Source: Capsicum annuum (taxonomy: Eukaryota > Streptophyta > Magnoliopsida > Solanales > Solanaceae). Taken from it: a stretch of DNA of 64,000 nt. A program made the translations under genes and the position numbers. Below, one piece after another: positions 1-10,764 of this stretch (positions are counted from its first letter, which is position 1; each line of letters begins with the position of its first letter). Location: positions 97,210,648 through 97,274,647 of the forward strand of contig NC_061120.1 in NCBI RefSeq assembly GCF_002878395.1. Reading direction: 5' to 3'. The notes beneath the pieces are model-generated. The model saw only the letters and a list, made by a program, of their open reading frames with translations, did no database searches and had not been told where the DNA came from.

Positions 1-167
1 AACTATTTCTATTGTCTTATTTATTTATTATGTTGGATTGCTTATTAGGCCCTTTTTGGGCATTTCCACCAAGTTAATCCATTGTGTTTAACTCTGAGTT
101 GCGATTTGTCTTACCGATTGGCTTGATAGAGTAGGTGGCATCATGACACTTAAATCAGGACATGGCA
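1..167 (+). mobile_element. 3' tail of a Ty3/gypsy LTR
   Basis: This stretch matches the last part of the solo LTR at 28840-31554: both contain the phrase TTAGTCCATTG or TTAATCCATTG, a GATAGAGTAGGT block, an ATCATG block and a terminus near GACA or GGCA. The LTR continues beyond the left edge. It stops where the reverse transcriptase reading frame begins, so an LTR sits inside an older pol gene. Its terminal CA is at 166-167. Confidence 0.6.
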
Positions 168-2117
168 ATCTTGGGTTGAAAGATTTTAAAGAAGGGTATA
201 GAGGTTGACCGAGCAAAGATTGAGGTGATTGAAAAATTGCCTCCACCTATTTCTAAAAAGGGTATTAGAAGTTTCTTGGTTCATGTAGAGTTATATAGGT
301 AGTTCATCAAGGACTTCTCCAAAATTACAAATCCATGGTGCATGTTATTAGAGAAGGAGGTGAAGTTTGTGTTTGATGATGTGTGTCTCAAGGCCTTTGA
401 GTGCCTTAAAGAAAAGTTAATTTCTATTCATATCATTATATTGCCATACAAGTCTCTTTTATTTGAAGTGATGTGTGATGCTAATGATATGGCCTTAGGA
501 GCTATACTAGAACAAAGATGCGAGATAATACTTCATCCCATATACTATGCCAACAAAGCACTCAACCCCACAAAGAAAAATTATACTGTGACTGTGTAGG
601 AGTTACTTGCGGTGGTGTTTACTTTTGAGAAATTTCGGTCCTATTTGATTGTGACCAAAGTCATTGTGCATACTGATCACGCAGCATTGAGGTAACTTAT
701 AGTAAAGAAGGATACGAAGCCTAGGTTGATTTGGTGGGTACTATTATTGCATGAATTTGATTTTGAGGTTAAGGATTGAAAGGGTATAGAGAATTAGGTT
801 GTAGACCATTTATCTTGCCTAGAAAAAAAAGCGATGCTCAAATTGGGGGATGAGCCTGATATTGATGATACTTTTCCAGATGAGTGGGTCTTGGTAGTAT
901 CACAATACTTAATCCCCTGGTTTGCTGATTTTTCCAACTATTTGGAAAGTGACCTTGTCCCAAAATACTTATCATTTCAGCAGAGAAAGCTATTTATGCA
1001 TGAGGTACGTATGTTTTTTTAGGATGAGCCATTCTTATTTTGGGTGTATGCTGATGGTATGATTCAGAGGTGTATTCTCGAAGTTGAGATGATGCATATT
1101 CTTGAGGCTTGTCACTCGTCCTCAGTTAGGGGTCATCATGGTGGTAGTCGCATGCCCTATAAGATCTTGTAGTGTGGCTTGGTCGACTATTTACAAATAT
1201 ACACATGACTATGCTCATCCCTGTGACCAATGCCAGCGCCAAAGAAGTATCTCGCAGAAGCATGAGCTCCCATGACACTTATTCTTTAGCTTGAGATTTT
1301 TTATGTATGGGAGATTGATTTCATGGGTCCGTTTGTGACTTCGTATAGTATGAAATATATATTGGTGGTTTTTGAATATGTTCTAAAATGGGTGGAAATG
1401 ATTTTGCTTCCCAATAATGAAGGTTGCAATGTCACGACATTTCTGTATAAGAATATTTCTCGAGGTTCGATACTCCACGTGCTATTATTAGTGATAATGG
1501 GTCCCATTTGTTTAATTATCTATTTAAGATCGTACCTGAAAAATATAGAGTGAAACAAAAGGTGCAAAAAACCTTACTATCTGCAAATAAGTGGTCAAGT
1601 TGAGGTCTCCAATCATGAGATCAAGTCCATATTGGCAAAGACTATGAATACCAACCGTACTAATTGGTCATAAAAGAAAGATTATGCACTTTGGGATTAT
1701 TTGATAGGTTTTAAGACTGTTATTGGGGTCTCTCTATATCATATTATGTATGGAAAAGCATGCCACTTGTTGGTTGAACTTTAGCACAAGACACTATGGG
1801 CATTGAAAAAGCCAAATTTTGAGTAGAGCGATACTGCAAATAAGAGAATAGATAAGGTGAATGAGCTGGATGAACTTCGGCTTTGAGTTTACGGGAGTTC
1901 AGTTTTGTACTTTATTAAAGGAGAAGATGAAGCTATACCATGACAAAAATATTGAGAAAAGAGTATTCCATCCTGGTGACATTGTCTTATTGTGTAACTT
2001 GAGACTTTGTTGTTTCCTAGCATGCTGAAGTTTAAGTGGTATGTACCACTCACTATTGTTAGAATATTTCTGCATGGTGCAATGGAGTTGAAGTGAGATG
2101 GAGAAACCCTATTCAAC
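168..2117 (+). pseudogene. Athila-type pol remnant: RT end, RNase H, integrase
   Basis: Degenerate Ty3/gypsy polyprotein. Reading across stops and frameshifts, 168-600 gives the C-terminal RT and the tether to RNase H (KGIEVDRAKIEVIEKLPPP, then CDANDMALGAILEQR and PIYYANKALNP). 600-830 continues RNase H with the TDHAALR block. Integrase follows: the zinc finger has HHGG near 1135 and CDQC near 1223, the first catalytic Asp is in DFMGPF at about 1318, the second in DNGSHF near 1495, and the glutamate in QVEVS near 1597. The C-terminal phrase KHYIGN at about 2140 is typical of Athila-type polyproteins. There are many in-frame stops (for example 598, 1020), so no protein can be made. The 5' half is missing because an LTR lies at 1-167. 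Clade assignment is from motif phrasing, not a tree. Confidence 0.8.
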
Positions 2118-2217
2118 ATGAACTGGCAATGTGTTAAGCACTATATAGGAAATATTGAGGAAGTGAAGGTTTTTGTTGATATAAGCCTTGGTGAAGTCTG
2201 TGTAGCCAAGGCAACTG

Positions 2218-2270
2218 AGTCGTGCCAAGATGTTAAATCAGGAGCTTCATGGGAGGCAACCCATGTGCTT
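2218..2270 (+). other. Athila 3' conserved module with hairpin (copy 1)
   Basis: GTCGTGCC is followed by TTAAATCAGG and then a perfect 6-bp stem CATGGG/CCCATG around the loop AGGCAA at 2248-2265. The same order recurs at 22741-22890 (twice, minus strand) and 39493-39540. It lies just after the integrase C-terminus. Its function is unknown to me; an RNA-level role is inference. Confidence 0.6.
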
Positions 2271-2639
2271 GATGGTGTTATTTGGTTTTTTGTGATTTTT
2301 TTTCACTTGGGTTTGTGTTTGGGCCTAATGCATTAGCTTCTCAAAGCACTTTTGACATGAGAAGGTTTAGTAATTGGATCTGTTTTTCTTTATGTAATAA
2401 CTAGATTTGCCACTCTTTGTTTTAAAAAAAGGTCAAATTATGAACTTTCGCTTATACAATGCTTTTGAATGGTCTCAGTTTGATCAAATATGTAATCTAC
2501 ATGATTATACTGGTCTATCAGCGCTCATATTATCATATGAAAGTATAGCTCAAAAATTGGAGGAAAAAGTCAACCTCGAGCCAAAAGTTGAATCTGTAAT
2601 TATTATTTTTTCCAAAATTGGTTTACCTATGGGTTAAAG
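2271..2639. other. No recognisable gene
   Basis: T-rich sequence downstream of the Athila pol. A short open frame at 2407-2637 has no recognised motif. The expected polypurine tract and 3' LTR of the element at 168-2117 are not evident. Confidence 0.4.
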
Positions 2640-4150
2640 AATTCACACATCAAAATCAACTTAAATAGGCCTTTATCTTACCCTTAAATATAAGAATTAT
2701 AATAATCTAACTTCGGAACCAAAAAAAAACTAATCACCAGTATAATCACTAATTTAATGATAAAGTGGAGAGGAATACATTATTAAATAGTTAGAACATA
2801 CTTCACAAAGAAATCTTGGTGAAGTCATTTTAAGTCATTCTCTCAAGCTCCTAAAATGAGTTATGAAATTTAAGATAAAGTTCGAAGTTAGATCTTTCTA
2901 GGTGTCATGCAAGACCAAACAGTTGGGACTATGATGGCACCTACCCCAACCCATCCTTGGTAGCTAAGCCAACTCTAAACACTTTAATAATAATAATAAT
3001 GAAAGCAAATATAAGATATAGGAAATATCAAATAGTCTAAAGCTCAACTTCCATCGTAAATAGTACTAAATCAAGAGCAAATATTTGCAACGCATAAGAC
3101 TAGCATTAAAAAGAGTCCAAATAAAAAATTCAAGACTCAGTTGTCACAAGTACAAGAGAGACCTGTATAATAATTGTCAAAGTGTACTACATAACTTTAC
3201 ACTAATGCAAATAATATATAAATAAAAATGGATGAAACTGTTTCACTCTCCAAACTCAAGGATCTCACCACATCCTCAAATGTATCAACCCCATACGATC
3301 AAGAGTCACTCAGATCACTAGTGTCGAGATCTACATCATAAGGATGCAGAAAAGTGATGTGAGTGCAAATCAATAGTACTCAGTAAGAATCATAGGTCGA
3401 CCAAACTTAAGCAAGTACTATATCAGATAAAAAACACTAAAATAACCCTGTATGTAGAAAATTCATAGAATTCAATAGTAACGATAAATAAAGTATAGTT
3501 CACAACATATTGAGGATAGATGGATGATTCACTATGATGGTATGCCGTAAAATACAATGGCTAATACCTATCAGTATACACCACATCACAGTGGCATATT
3601 GTAAGGTAGTATCCATGGGGAACTAGCAAGATCTATATATCTCACCCAAAAATCATTTCTTGTCAAGAACCTCATTATATCTCTCAATATCACCATCCCA
3701 AATTAAATAATAAATAATGCTAAGTAAATAGTTTGAGAAGTAACCCTCTAGAGTTGAGACTTTGATCGAGCTCTATGCTCTTAAAAACTTCATCCTTTTC
3801 TAATAACAACCTAGGAGGGGCATTTATATTATTTAAAAATAACAAGATGGACCATCTAAATTAGACTAGGAAAAATGGGAAATCTTTCCCTTTCTACTAC
3901 TGACTCACGAGGTAAGCTACCTTTACTCGCCTGAAAATCTTCTTTTTAGGCTATAAGCTTTTGGGAATTGTATTTTAAAACTCCCCTCCCTTTGGAAATC
4001 ACCCCACAACTTTCTAAATTTACACTGGATCATTCCTTCCAAAAATTTATCAATTATGCTCCACTTAAGTCCCTTTTTAGCCTATTTCACCTAAATCGCA
4101 TAATACACCCTACAAAAGTGATAGCTCATCAAATCAAGTAAAAATCATTA
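2640..4150 (-). mobile_element. Degenerate LTR-like remnant
   Basis: No coding capacity. The texture resembles the minus-oriented chromovirus LTRs in this window: a CCTCAAA block near 3272, then TCAGTAAGAATCATAGG near 3380-3397, then a CCATGG block near 3610. Neither end is defined. This is a weak call based on phrase order only. Confidence 0.3.
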
Positions 4151-4239
4151 GTATTAAGCTAAATTATCCTCAAAACAAAGAATAGAAGTGTGTAAAAAGT
4201 AGTAAAAAAAAATATATTATTCTCATAGCATTGGTCTTG

Positions 4240-5800
4240 CTAATGAGATCAACTATCAAATGGTAAGAAGCTAGCATATATGTACATACTTCATTATCAG
4301 CTTCTTTCTTTTCTTTTGACTGCTCTACAAAATCTAGAACCTTAGTATCAAATTTCCCTTCACCTTTGTTATCACTCTCTTTGTTTTCTACTGAATCAAT
4401 CATGTATCTACTTGAATTGCAGCTCTCTAGTTTTCCTAAGTCTACCTTAGCAACTTTAATAATTGCTTCTTCCTTAGCTTCCTTAGTTAAAACATTAAAG
4501 TTATTATTGCTCTAAAACTTTTATCAGTATTTATGTCTATCTTCATTAATAAACTTGTCGATATTCTTCTCCATAATAAACACCCTACTATCTTTTGTAA
4601 GGTTTCATTTTTTCCAACCACCTTTCCACTAGATAATATATTTGGAGGATATGTAGATGTCTTTTATTGCTTTACTTCTTTGTCGGTATTAATATAAACC
4701 TTGTTTTCTTTATTTGTTCTAATATGGATTCTTGTGTGATAAGAATGTGCCTTCTAAACTTAAAGACAAATTCTACAGAGTGACGATTAGACAACTAGGT
4801 TGTGTGAAGTGTAGTGTTGGCCAGTCAAAAAATCTCACATACAGAGTTTAAAGGTGTTAGAGATGTGGATGTTGTGGTCGTTGTTTTGATTTATTAAGAG
4901 GTATAGGATAAAGAATGAGGTTATTCAAGACAAGGTGGGAGAGACTTCAATGGAAAAAAGACTCTGAAAGTGAGGTTGAGATAGTTTGACATGTGATAAG
5001 GAAATGTATAGGTGCCTCTATACGGAGTTGTGAGAGGTTGGATATGAATGGATTTGAGAAGAAGAGGCATACCAAAGAAATATTGGAGAGAATTAATTAG
5101 ATAGGATATGACATAACCCTAGATAAAAAGGTATGGAGGATGCAAATTAGGGTAGGCGGTTAGTAGGGAGGAGTGCATCCCGGCTAATAGATAGGAGTGC
5201 TTTTTTTATTGTCTATACTAGTAGTTGTCATGCTATGATGGGAGTTTCCTTGTTCTATTTTAGTGGTGTATGTTATGTTTGGGTAGATTGATTGTTGGAT
5301 TATTTTGTGATAGTCCTGTGTATTATTATTTATTATTATGGTATGACCTATTATTTCTTGTTTCTATATTATGTACTTTCTAGATTGATTTTGTCTTGAG
5401 TTAGGGGTCTATCAAAAACAGTCTCTCTACCTCACCTGTGACATAGTGGTACGGACTACACACATTTACCCACTTCAAAGCCCATTTTATAGGAATGTAA
5501 TATATATGTTGTTGTTCTTCCTCAGTTTCAGATACAAATTCCTACATTATATCTCTTAATAAACTTGAAACTTGAATATTTATAGTATTTTAGAAATACA
5601 TCATATTGTATTTAGACCTTGATTCACCGAACCTCCTTTTTGCTTTCATTCTTTATTTTCGTTATCACTGATCTTGGAAAATTTGTTAGCAAGTTTACTT
5701 GTACTTTGTCTTTAGCACCACTAGGTCTTGTCTTGTTGTTTGTGGCCATAAACAAATAAAGTGTCTTTTCCATTATTGATGTCAATCTCAAAAAAAGGAT
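4240..5800 (-). pseudogene. Unidentified lysine/glutamate-rich coding remnant, split by a LINE
   Basis: Not recognised. On the minus strand two stretches look protein-like and non-transposon. One runs from about 5747 to 5640 (MATNNKTRPSGAKDKVQVN, followed by a KIKNESKKEV phrase). The other runs from about 4500 to 4240 with an open frame rich in Lys and Glu (KEAKEEAIIKVAKVDLGK, then SVENKESDNKGEGKF). Stops separate them, and an RTE LINE occupies the middle (about 4736-5516). Low-complexity charged composition would suit a coiled or disordered protein. It could be a decayed host gene, a captured fragment or chance; I cannot name a family. Confidence 0.25.
4736..5516 (+). mobile_element. RTE-clade LINE, 5'-truncated 3' end
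   Basis: The end of the LINE ORF is visible in broken frames: a [12 protein letters not shown] start, a WPVK-like block near 4812, an EAWHVIRKC-like block near 4970 and a DKKVWRMQIRVGG ending near 5155. The 3' untranslated part (about 5400-5516) carries a GTCTATCAAAAACAG segment, a CTCTCTACCTCACC segment and a terminal TTGTTGTT run, the arrangement known for plant RTE LINE tails. The 59307-59815 fragment is a better-preserved relative. Only the 3' end was inserted, the normal outcome of aborted target-primed reverse transcription. No TSD was identified. Confidence 0.65.
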
Positions 5801-5865
5801 TCCATTACAAAGAAAGTAGGAAGTAAATCAATGAGTGGTATTCAATCCGATAGAATTGAGTTGTA

Positions 5866-6683
5866 GGTGACAAATAAGTCTTGAAATTTAAAAAAGTGAC
5901 AACTTTAACCAACTAAGGTCAAAGCTTTATTTAATTTTTTATTAAGTTAATTTGGATGTGAAGCGTAATTTTCAAAAATTTTAATCTTTAGAAAGAGTCC
6001 TTACAATTTCAAAATTTAAAATTTAAAATTTCCCCCAGTTTATCTTTTCAATCTTTCTCTTTCTCACTCCCTTTATCTTTCTTCTTTCTCTTTGCTTTTT
6101 TGTCACCATCACCACCACTAAGACGTTCATATTTTTTATTGTGGCGCTCTTCTTTTTATCTTTAGATTTTTTGTAATTACTTTTATGGACTATTTTCTTT
6201 TAGTTTTGAGAACTTTGAAAAAATATTTTATACAAATGATTGAAGAAATTCTGCAGAAAATCAAGCAACTATAATAGTTGCTTCTATGATATTTGCTACA
6301 ATAATTGCTATAGTTGCTTCAACAACTGCATAAGTTGCTACCGCAACTACTGTAGTTGCTACAGGAACTATGATAATTATTGCAGCAACTAAGGTAATTG
6401 CTATAACAACTACTATAATTATTATGTTACAACAATTATTGTAGTTTTTGTAGCAGCTATGATAGTTGCTCCAGCAATTATGGTAGTTGTTGTAGCAATA
6501 AGACAATTGATGAAACAATTAGGACAGTTGCTGAAGAAACTTGGATAATTGCTTAGTTTTTTTGTAAAAGGTATGGTGTATGAGGAGTCAGCAAAGAAAA
6601 TAATAGTTATGGTGGAGAAGTATGTGGTAGTGTTAGTGGTATGGGAGGAAGAAATGGTGGTGTTGGTGGAGAAGGAGGAAGAC
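5866..6683 (+). mobile_element. TIR transposon with heptad-repeat ORF, copy 1 (right half lost)
   Basis: The left end GGTGACAAATAAGTC matches the right terminal inverted repeat of copy 2 (49146-50183), and the interior is collinear with copy 2: AGGTCAAAGC block, AAATTTTAAAATTT block, CTTTCTC tract, ATGGACTATTT, then ATG-x-GAAGAAAT. The right half is missing because chromovirus A begins exactly at 6684. Non-autonomous; no transposase was seen. The superfamily (Mutator-like?) is inferred from TIR style only. Confidence 0.55.
6238..6545 (+). repeat. 21-bp minisatellite encoding a leucine heptad
   Basis: About fourteen degenerate 21-bp units of the form AGTTGCTNNAGCAACTATGAT. Reading from the ATG at 6238 gives MIEEILQKIKQL, then stops, but the frame keeps a seven-residue pattern LLQQLxx. 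Each unit is also nearly self-complementary (AGTTGCT/AGCAACT), so minus-strand open frames over it are artefacts. The homologous array in copy 2 begins MNEEIIRKLQELFQQIRELI. Confidence 0.6.
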
Positions 6684-8660
6684 TGTAGCACCCTGGATTC
6701 TTTTCCCCTAGAGAATTTTATGTTTTGAACTCACTGTCCAACCTATAACTCACCATATGAGTCGTAAAGTGTCTAGATAGGTCATAGGACCCCACATCAT
6801 AGGGTGTCTAGGGAAGATTATCTAAGTTACTGCCTTGGTTATGACTAGGGGTTCATGAGCCATAAAGACTCTATATAAGTCGTATAAGCTAACCAATGTT
6901 GTATCCCAAGTGTTTTGTCCTTATTACGACTAGATATTGCGACTCATATAGTCTTATTACGAGTCACAATGTGCCTTTCATAAGGAAACTAGTATAGGGC
7001 CTTGATCTTTCTACCTAGGCTACGACTCGTAGTGACAAATCATAAAGATACCTTATGAGTCCTAAAGTGACCCATGGTCACTAATAATAGTTTTTTAGTA
7101 TTTCATTAAGTGTACTTTGGATATTTCCCTTTTCCCCTAGCTGTAACCCTCGACCTTAAAACCCTCTGGGGACCCCATTAGTCTTCATAAACATATTAAA
7201 CACCCTTAAATTTTCTCTCAAATTCCTAAGGCAGGAACACTAGGTATTTCAAGAAATTAGTATTTAGAGCTTTCAAGAATTGATCTCTCTCCATGATTCT
7301 ATGTTTTTTCAAGCATGTTACTCTTCTCTAAATTTTATTTTATCAAAAGTATATGATTATAATTGTACCCATCTGGTTTAATTGATGACTTTAAATGTGG
7401 GTTGAGGGTTATTGAATATTATTGAATTACTTGCTTTTCCCATGGCTTTTATGAATCATTTATGGTTTGAATTGATGGTTTTAAACATGTGGGGTGCATG
7501 GGCATGGTGTATAAACTAGGTGATCATAGTTTTTCCCAATTTTGTTAATGTGGATAATTGAATTGGTAAAACCCCAACACAATCTTGTAAATTGGCTTTG
7601 AATATGAGTATGTTTTCATTAAACTACTCTTTTGAAACCAATGCATTATATAAAAAGGTTATTGAAACATAAAGGTTTGATTTAATAAAGAAAGGGGTCG
7701 TCGCATTCCCCCGCGTATATTTAATAAACAAAGGGGCTTGTTCTTCCTAAATGAATGGAATTGTATTGGAATAATGATGTTTCCCTACAAGTGTAGTTGG
7801 TATGACGATACCAATAGTGTTTACCTTAAGGAATATTATTATTCAATTAATGAGAATGTGTGAAACATGTTTTAATTGGGATTAAAGAGGGTTGTGTAGC
7901 TAGAAAGTGGAGGTACCAAGGGACCAATACTGGAAATCATGTTTGCCAATGTGAGGGTCGAAAGGGCCTGAGGTTTGAGTCCCCTTGCTATATGGTTTGA
8001 GCCCATATAGCTCATGGGTGCCTTTTTATGACGGTTGAGCTACACAGTCCAGGCTAATATTTTAAAGTTCATGTTAAGCCTTATTCCCTACCCCAACATG
8101 TGATATTTATGTATATGTATATGCATGTGATTATGTGCATTGGATTTGGATGAATATAAATTATTGGCCATGGAATTATTTTATCCCTTCCCTGAGTTAC
8201 ATACTAGCGCTCAATCCATTAACTATCTCCAGATGTTGTATCTCCACATGATGCAGGAACTGGAGATACTTTTATTTTTCCTGCACATTGATAGGATTTC
8301 TAGGTTATCAGCAGTTAGCTTAAAATGGTGAGCCTCTTTATTTTGGGAGGTCGTTACTTCTTGGTTTATCCTGTATCATAGACTTCTCTTTAGTCTTATT
8401 TTGGCTATCGTCGGGGGCATGTCCTAACATTGGTTTGATTTTATTTTGTCATAAAGGCTCTGTAGATTAATATGGACCGGGATTTGGTTGTTGATGTAGC
8501 TTGGACTTCTTGAGCTTACATTTATCTATCTTGTTATATGTTTGGAATTCAGACTTTATTAGTGTATTATGTTTTGTGTGACTAGGAAAATGGGGTGGTC
8601 TCCGATTCACGGTGGACTAGGGATGCCCATCACGTCCATGCACTAGTTTGAGTCATGACA
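6684..8660 (+). mobile_element. Chromovirus A 5' LTR
   Basis: Begins TGTAGCACCC and ends TTTGAGTCATGACA, followed four bases later by a primer binding site for initiator-Met tRNA. The length of 1977 bp suits Tekay/Del chromoviruses. The ORF at 8140-8331 inside it is a chance frame. There is no second LTR, because the element is broken at 10764. Confidence 0.8.
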
Positions 8661-8664
8661 AAGT

Positions 8665-8677
8665 TGGTATCAGAGCC
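8665..8677 (+). promoter_or_regulatory. PBS for tRNA-iMet, chromovirus A
   Basis: TGGTATCAGAGCC is complementary to the 3' end of initiator methionine tRNA, the standard primer of Ty3/gypsy chromoviruses. It starts four bases after the LTR end. Confidence 0.9.
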
Positions 8678-8872
8678 TAGGTTCATGGTCAATTGGATGT
8701 CCACAAAGTCGTGTCAAGTAGAGTCTCTTTGATAGGTGTGTAACATTCCACACTTATAAGAGAGAGGCTACAAGATATTTAGGAATGTTTCCCTTTCTTG
8801 TTGTTCTATTTCGAGTTATAGAATCTAAGGCCTTGAATCCACTCTAATTCCTATTTGTTTGTATTTCAGATC

Positions 8873-9806
8873 ATGCCTCCTCGAAGATCTGATGCTCACA
8901 AAAACTCTTCAGTCCTGTTTGTGGACAATATGGATGGAGCTCATCATACCTATGGCTTATAGGTCTAGTCTAGGGGTCCAGCTCCTGATTTCCCTTATGG
9001 AGTTCCATCGATTCCCTTTATCCCTCCTCGGACACTTCAAGTTGATGCGACCAATATTGAGTTTTGTTAGTCGATCCATTTGCTTACCCAATTGGTGTCC
9101 TCTCAAACTGAGCATATTGCTTTTTTTGCTATATTTTTGAGGTCACTGGAGTTGGCTAGCTTATGAGGTTGAGTCCTCCGACTTTCACCGGTTCAAAGGT
9201 TGAGGAGGATCCTTAAAATTTCATTAACGAGATGAAAAAGATCTTTAGAGTTATGCATGCTTCTAACTCTGAAGGTGTTGAGTTTACTGCATAACACCTG
9301 AAATATATGGCATATCAGTGATGTAAGGAGGGGGAGAAAATAAGGGGAGATGATGCTGAGATAGCCATATGGGATGACATTTCTATTGCTTTTCTTGAAC
9401 ATTTCTTTCCTTAAGAGTTGAGGAAGGTCAAGATCGAAGAGTTCATGAATTTGAAACAAGCCAAAATAATTATTAAAGAGTATGCCTTGAAATTTTATCA
9501 GTTATCTCGTTATGCTCCAGAGTTGGTGTCATCTATGAGGGCGAGGATAAGAAAGTTCACTTTGGCCTTGTCTCATGATTTGATTTTGGAGTACAAAGTA
9601 GCCATGTTTAACATGGATATGGATATATCAAGACTTTTAGTGTACGTGCAACAAGTTGAGGAGGAAAAGAAGAAGCAAGTTGAGATAGAGGAAGGTAGAT
9701 TAAGAAATACAGGTATTCTGAATAGGGATAAGTTCATAAGAATATTGGTAAGGATGGCAGGCAGTGGTCTAAGAAGAAGTGGGAAAATTATGGTTCCTAT
9801 CCTATA
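8873..9806 (+). pseudogene. gag: Chromovirus A gag (broken)
   Basis: Starts MPPRRSDAHKN at 8873, the usual chromovirus gag opening (MPPRR). In-frame stops follow within the first 35 codons and the frame shifts before 9418. The frame at 9418-9807 carries the most conserved capsid stretch: EEFMNLKQAKIIIKEYALKF, then YQLSRYAPELV, as in plant gag proteins of the retrotrans_gag family. The basic C-terminal QQVEEEKKKQ segment leads to the nucleocapsid. It would form the virus-like particle, but cannot be translated intact. Start choice rests on the MPPRR consensus and the position 200 bp after the PBS. Confidence 0.8.
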
Positions 9807-10764
9807 GCTAGTGCTCTATATTCCAAGTCATCTAGTGATCATTGCTTCTTGATAGACAGTAGATTTAGGGTACAAGGTGCCCAATCTCAGGCCAGTAGAA
9901 CTGAATCGGCCCCATTATATCCCTCTTGTCTCTTTTATTGGCAGAACCATCACAGAGTATGTGATGAGGGAAGGAATAAGTACTTTATGGGTGGTCAGCT
10001 TGGTCACATGCAGAAGTATTATCATTCATGGGTTGCTTCAGAGCTAATAAAGTCCCTGTTGCTACTTCTTTAGCTTCTGCATCAAAGGGTGTTACTTTTA
10101 GTACCAACTTGGGATAGAATCGTCTATATGCTCTTGCCACCTGTCAGGAATCTAAGGCTTCTTCTGATGTTGTTACTGATATATTACAAATCTTTTCTCG
10201 TGATGTGTATTTCTTGTTTGATCTAGGGTCTTCTCTTTCTTATGTGACCCCATATGTGGCTATTCATTTTAGTTTCAATCCTAATTGTATTTTAGACCCA
10301 TTTTTGTGTCTACCCTGGTTGATAATTTTGTGGTTGCAAGAAGATTTTATAGGAGTTTTGTGGTATCTATCCATGGTAACGAGACCTTGGTGGACTTGAT
10401 AAAGTTGGATATGCTAGACTTTGATATTATCTTGGGGATGGATTGGCTCTATTCGTGCCGTGTATCTCTTGATTGTAGGATCCAAGGGGTCAGTTTCTAA
10501 TTCCTAAATAAACCTATTGTTGAATAAGAAGGTAGTTCCCTCATGCCTAAAGGAAGGTTTATTTCATATCTTAGAGCCCGAAAATTAATTTCCAAGGGTG
10601 TCTATATCATCTAGTTTGGGTTAAGGATTCTAGTTCTGAGGGTCTCTCTTTGAAATCTATTCCCATGGTCAGTGAGTTTCTCAAAGTGTTCCCTGATGAT
10701 TTTTTCGGTATTCCTCTCAATACAGAAATTAATTTTTGGATTGACCTTCTACTAGATACCCATC
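9807..10764 (+). pseudogene. Chromovirus A nucleocapsid, protease and pol start (truncated)
   Basis: The zinc knuckle is recognisable at 9950-10030 (CDEGRNKYFMGGQLGHMQKY), but its cysteines are partly lost. Protease follows near 10205-10500: FDLGSSLSYVTPYVA in place of the usual D-S/T-G active site (here D-L-G), then after a frameshift GNETLVDLIKLDMLDFDIIL and GMDWLYS. 10550-10764 holds the linker to RT (SEFLKVFPDDF, then DLLLDTH). The reading frame ends abruptly where an unrelated minus-strand LTR begins, so RT, RNase H and integrase are absent. Confidence 0.75.

Noticed and set aside
6261..6691. Two minus-strand ORFs rich in Ile, Val, Thr and Asn
   Set aside because: They read the near-palindromic 21-bp array backwards. 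The shared ATG-starting heptad frame is on the plus strand.
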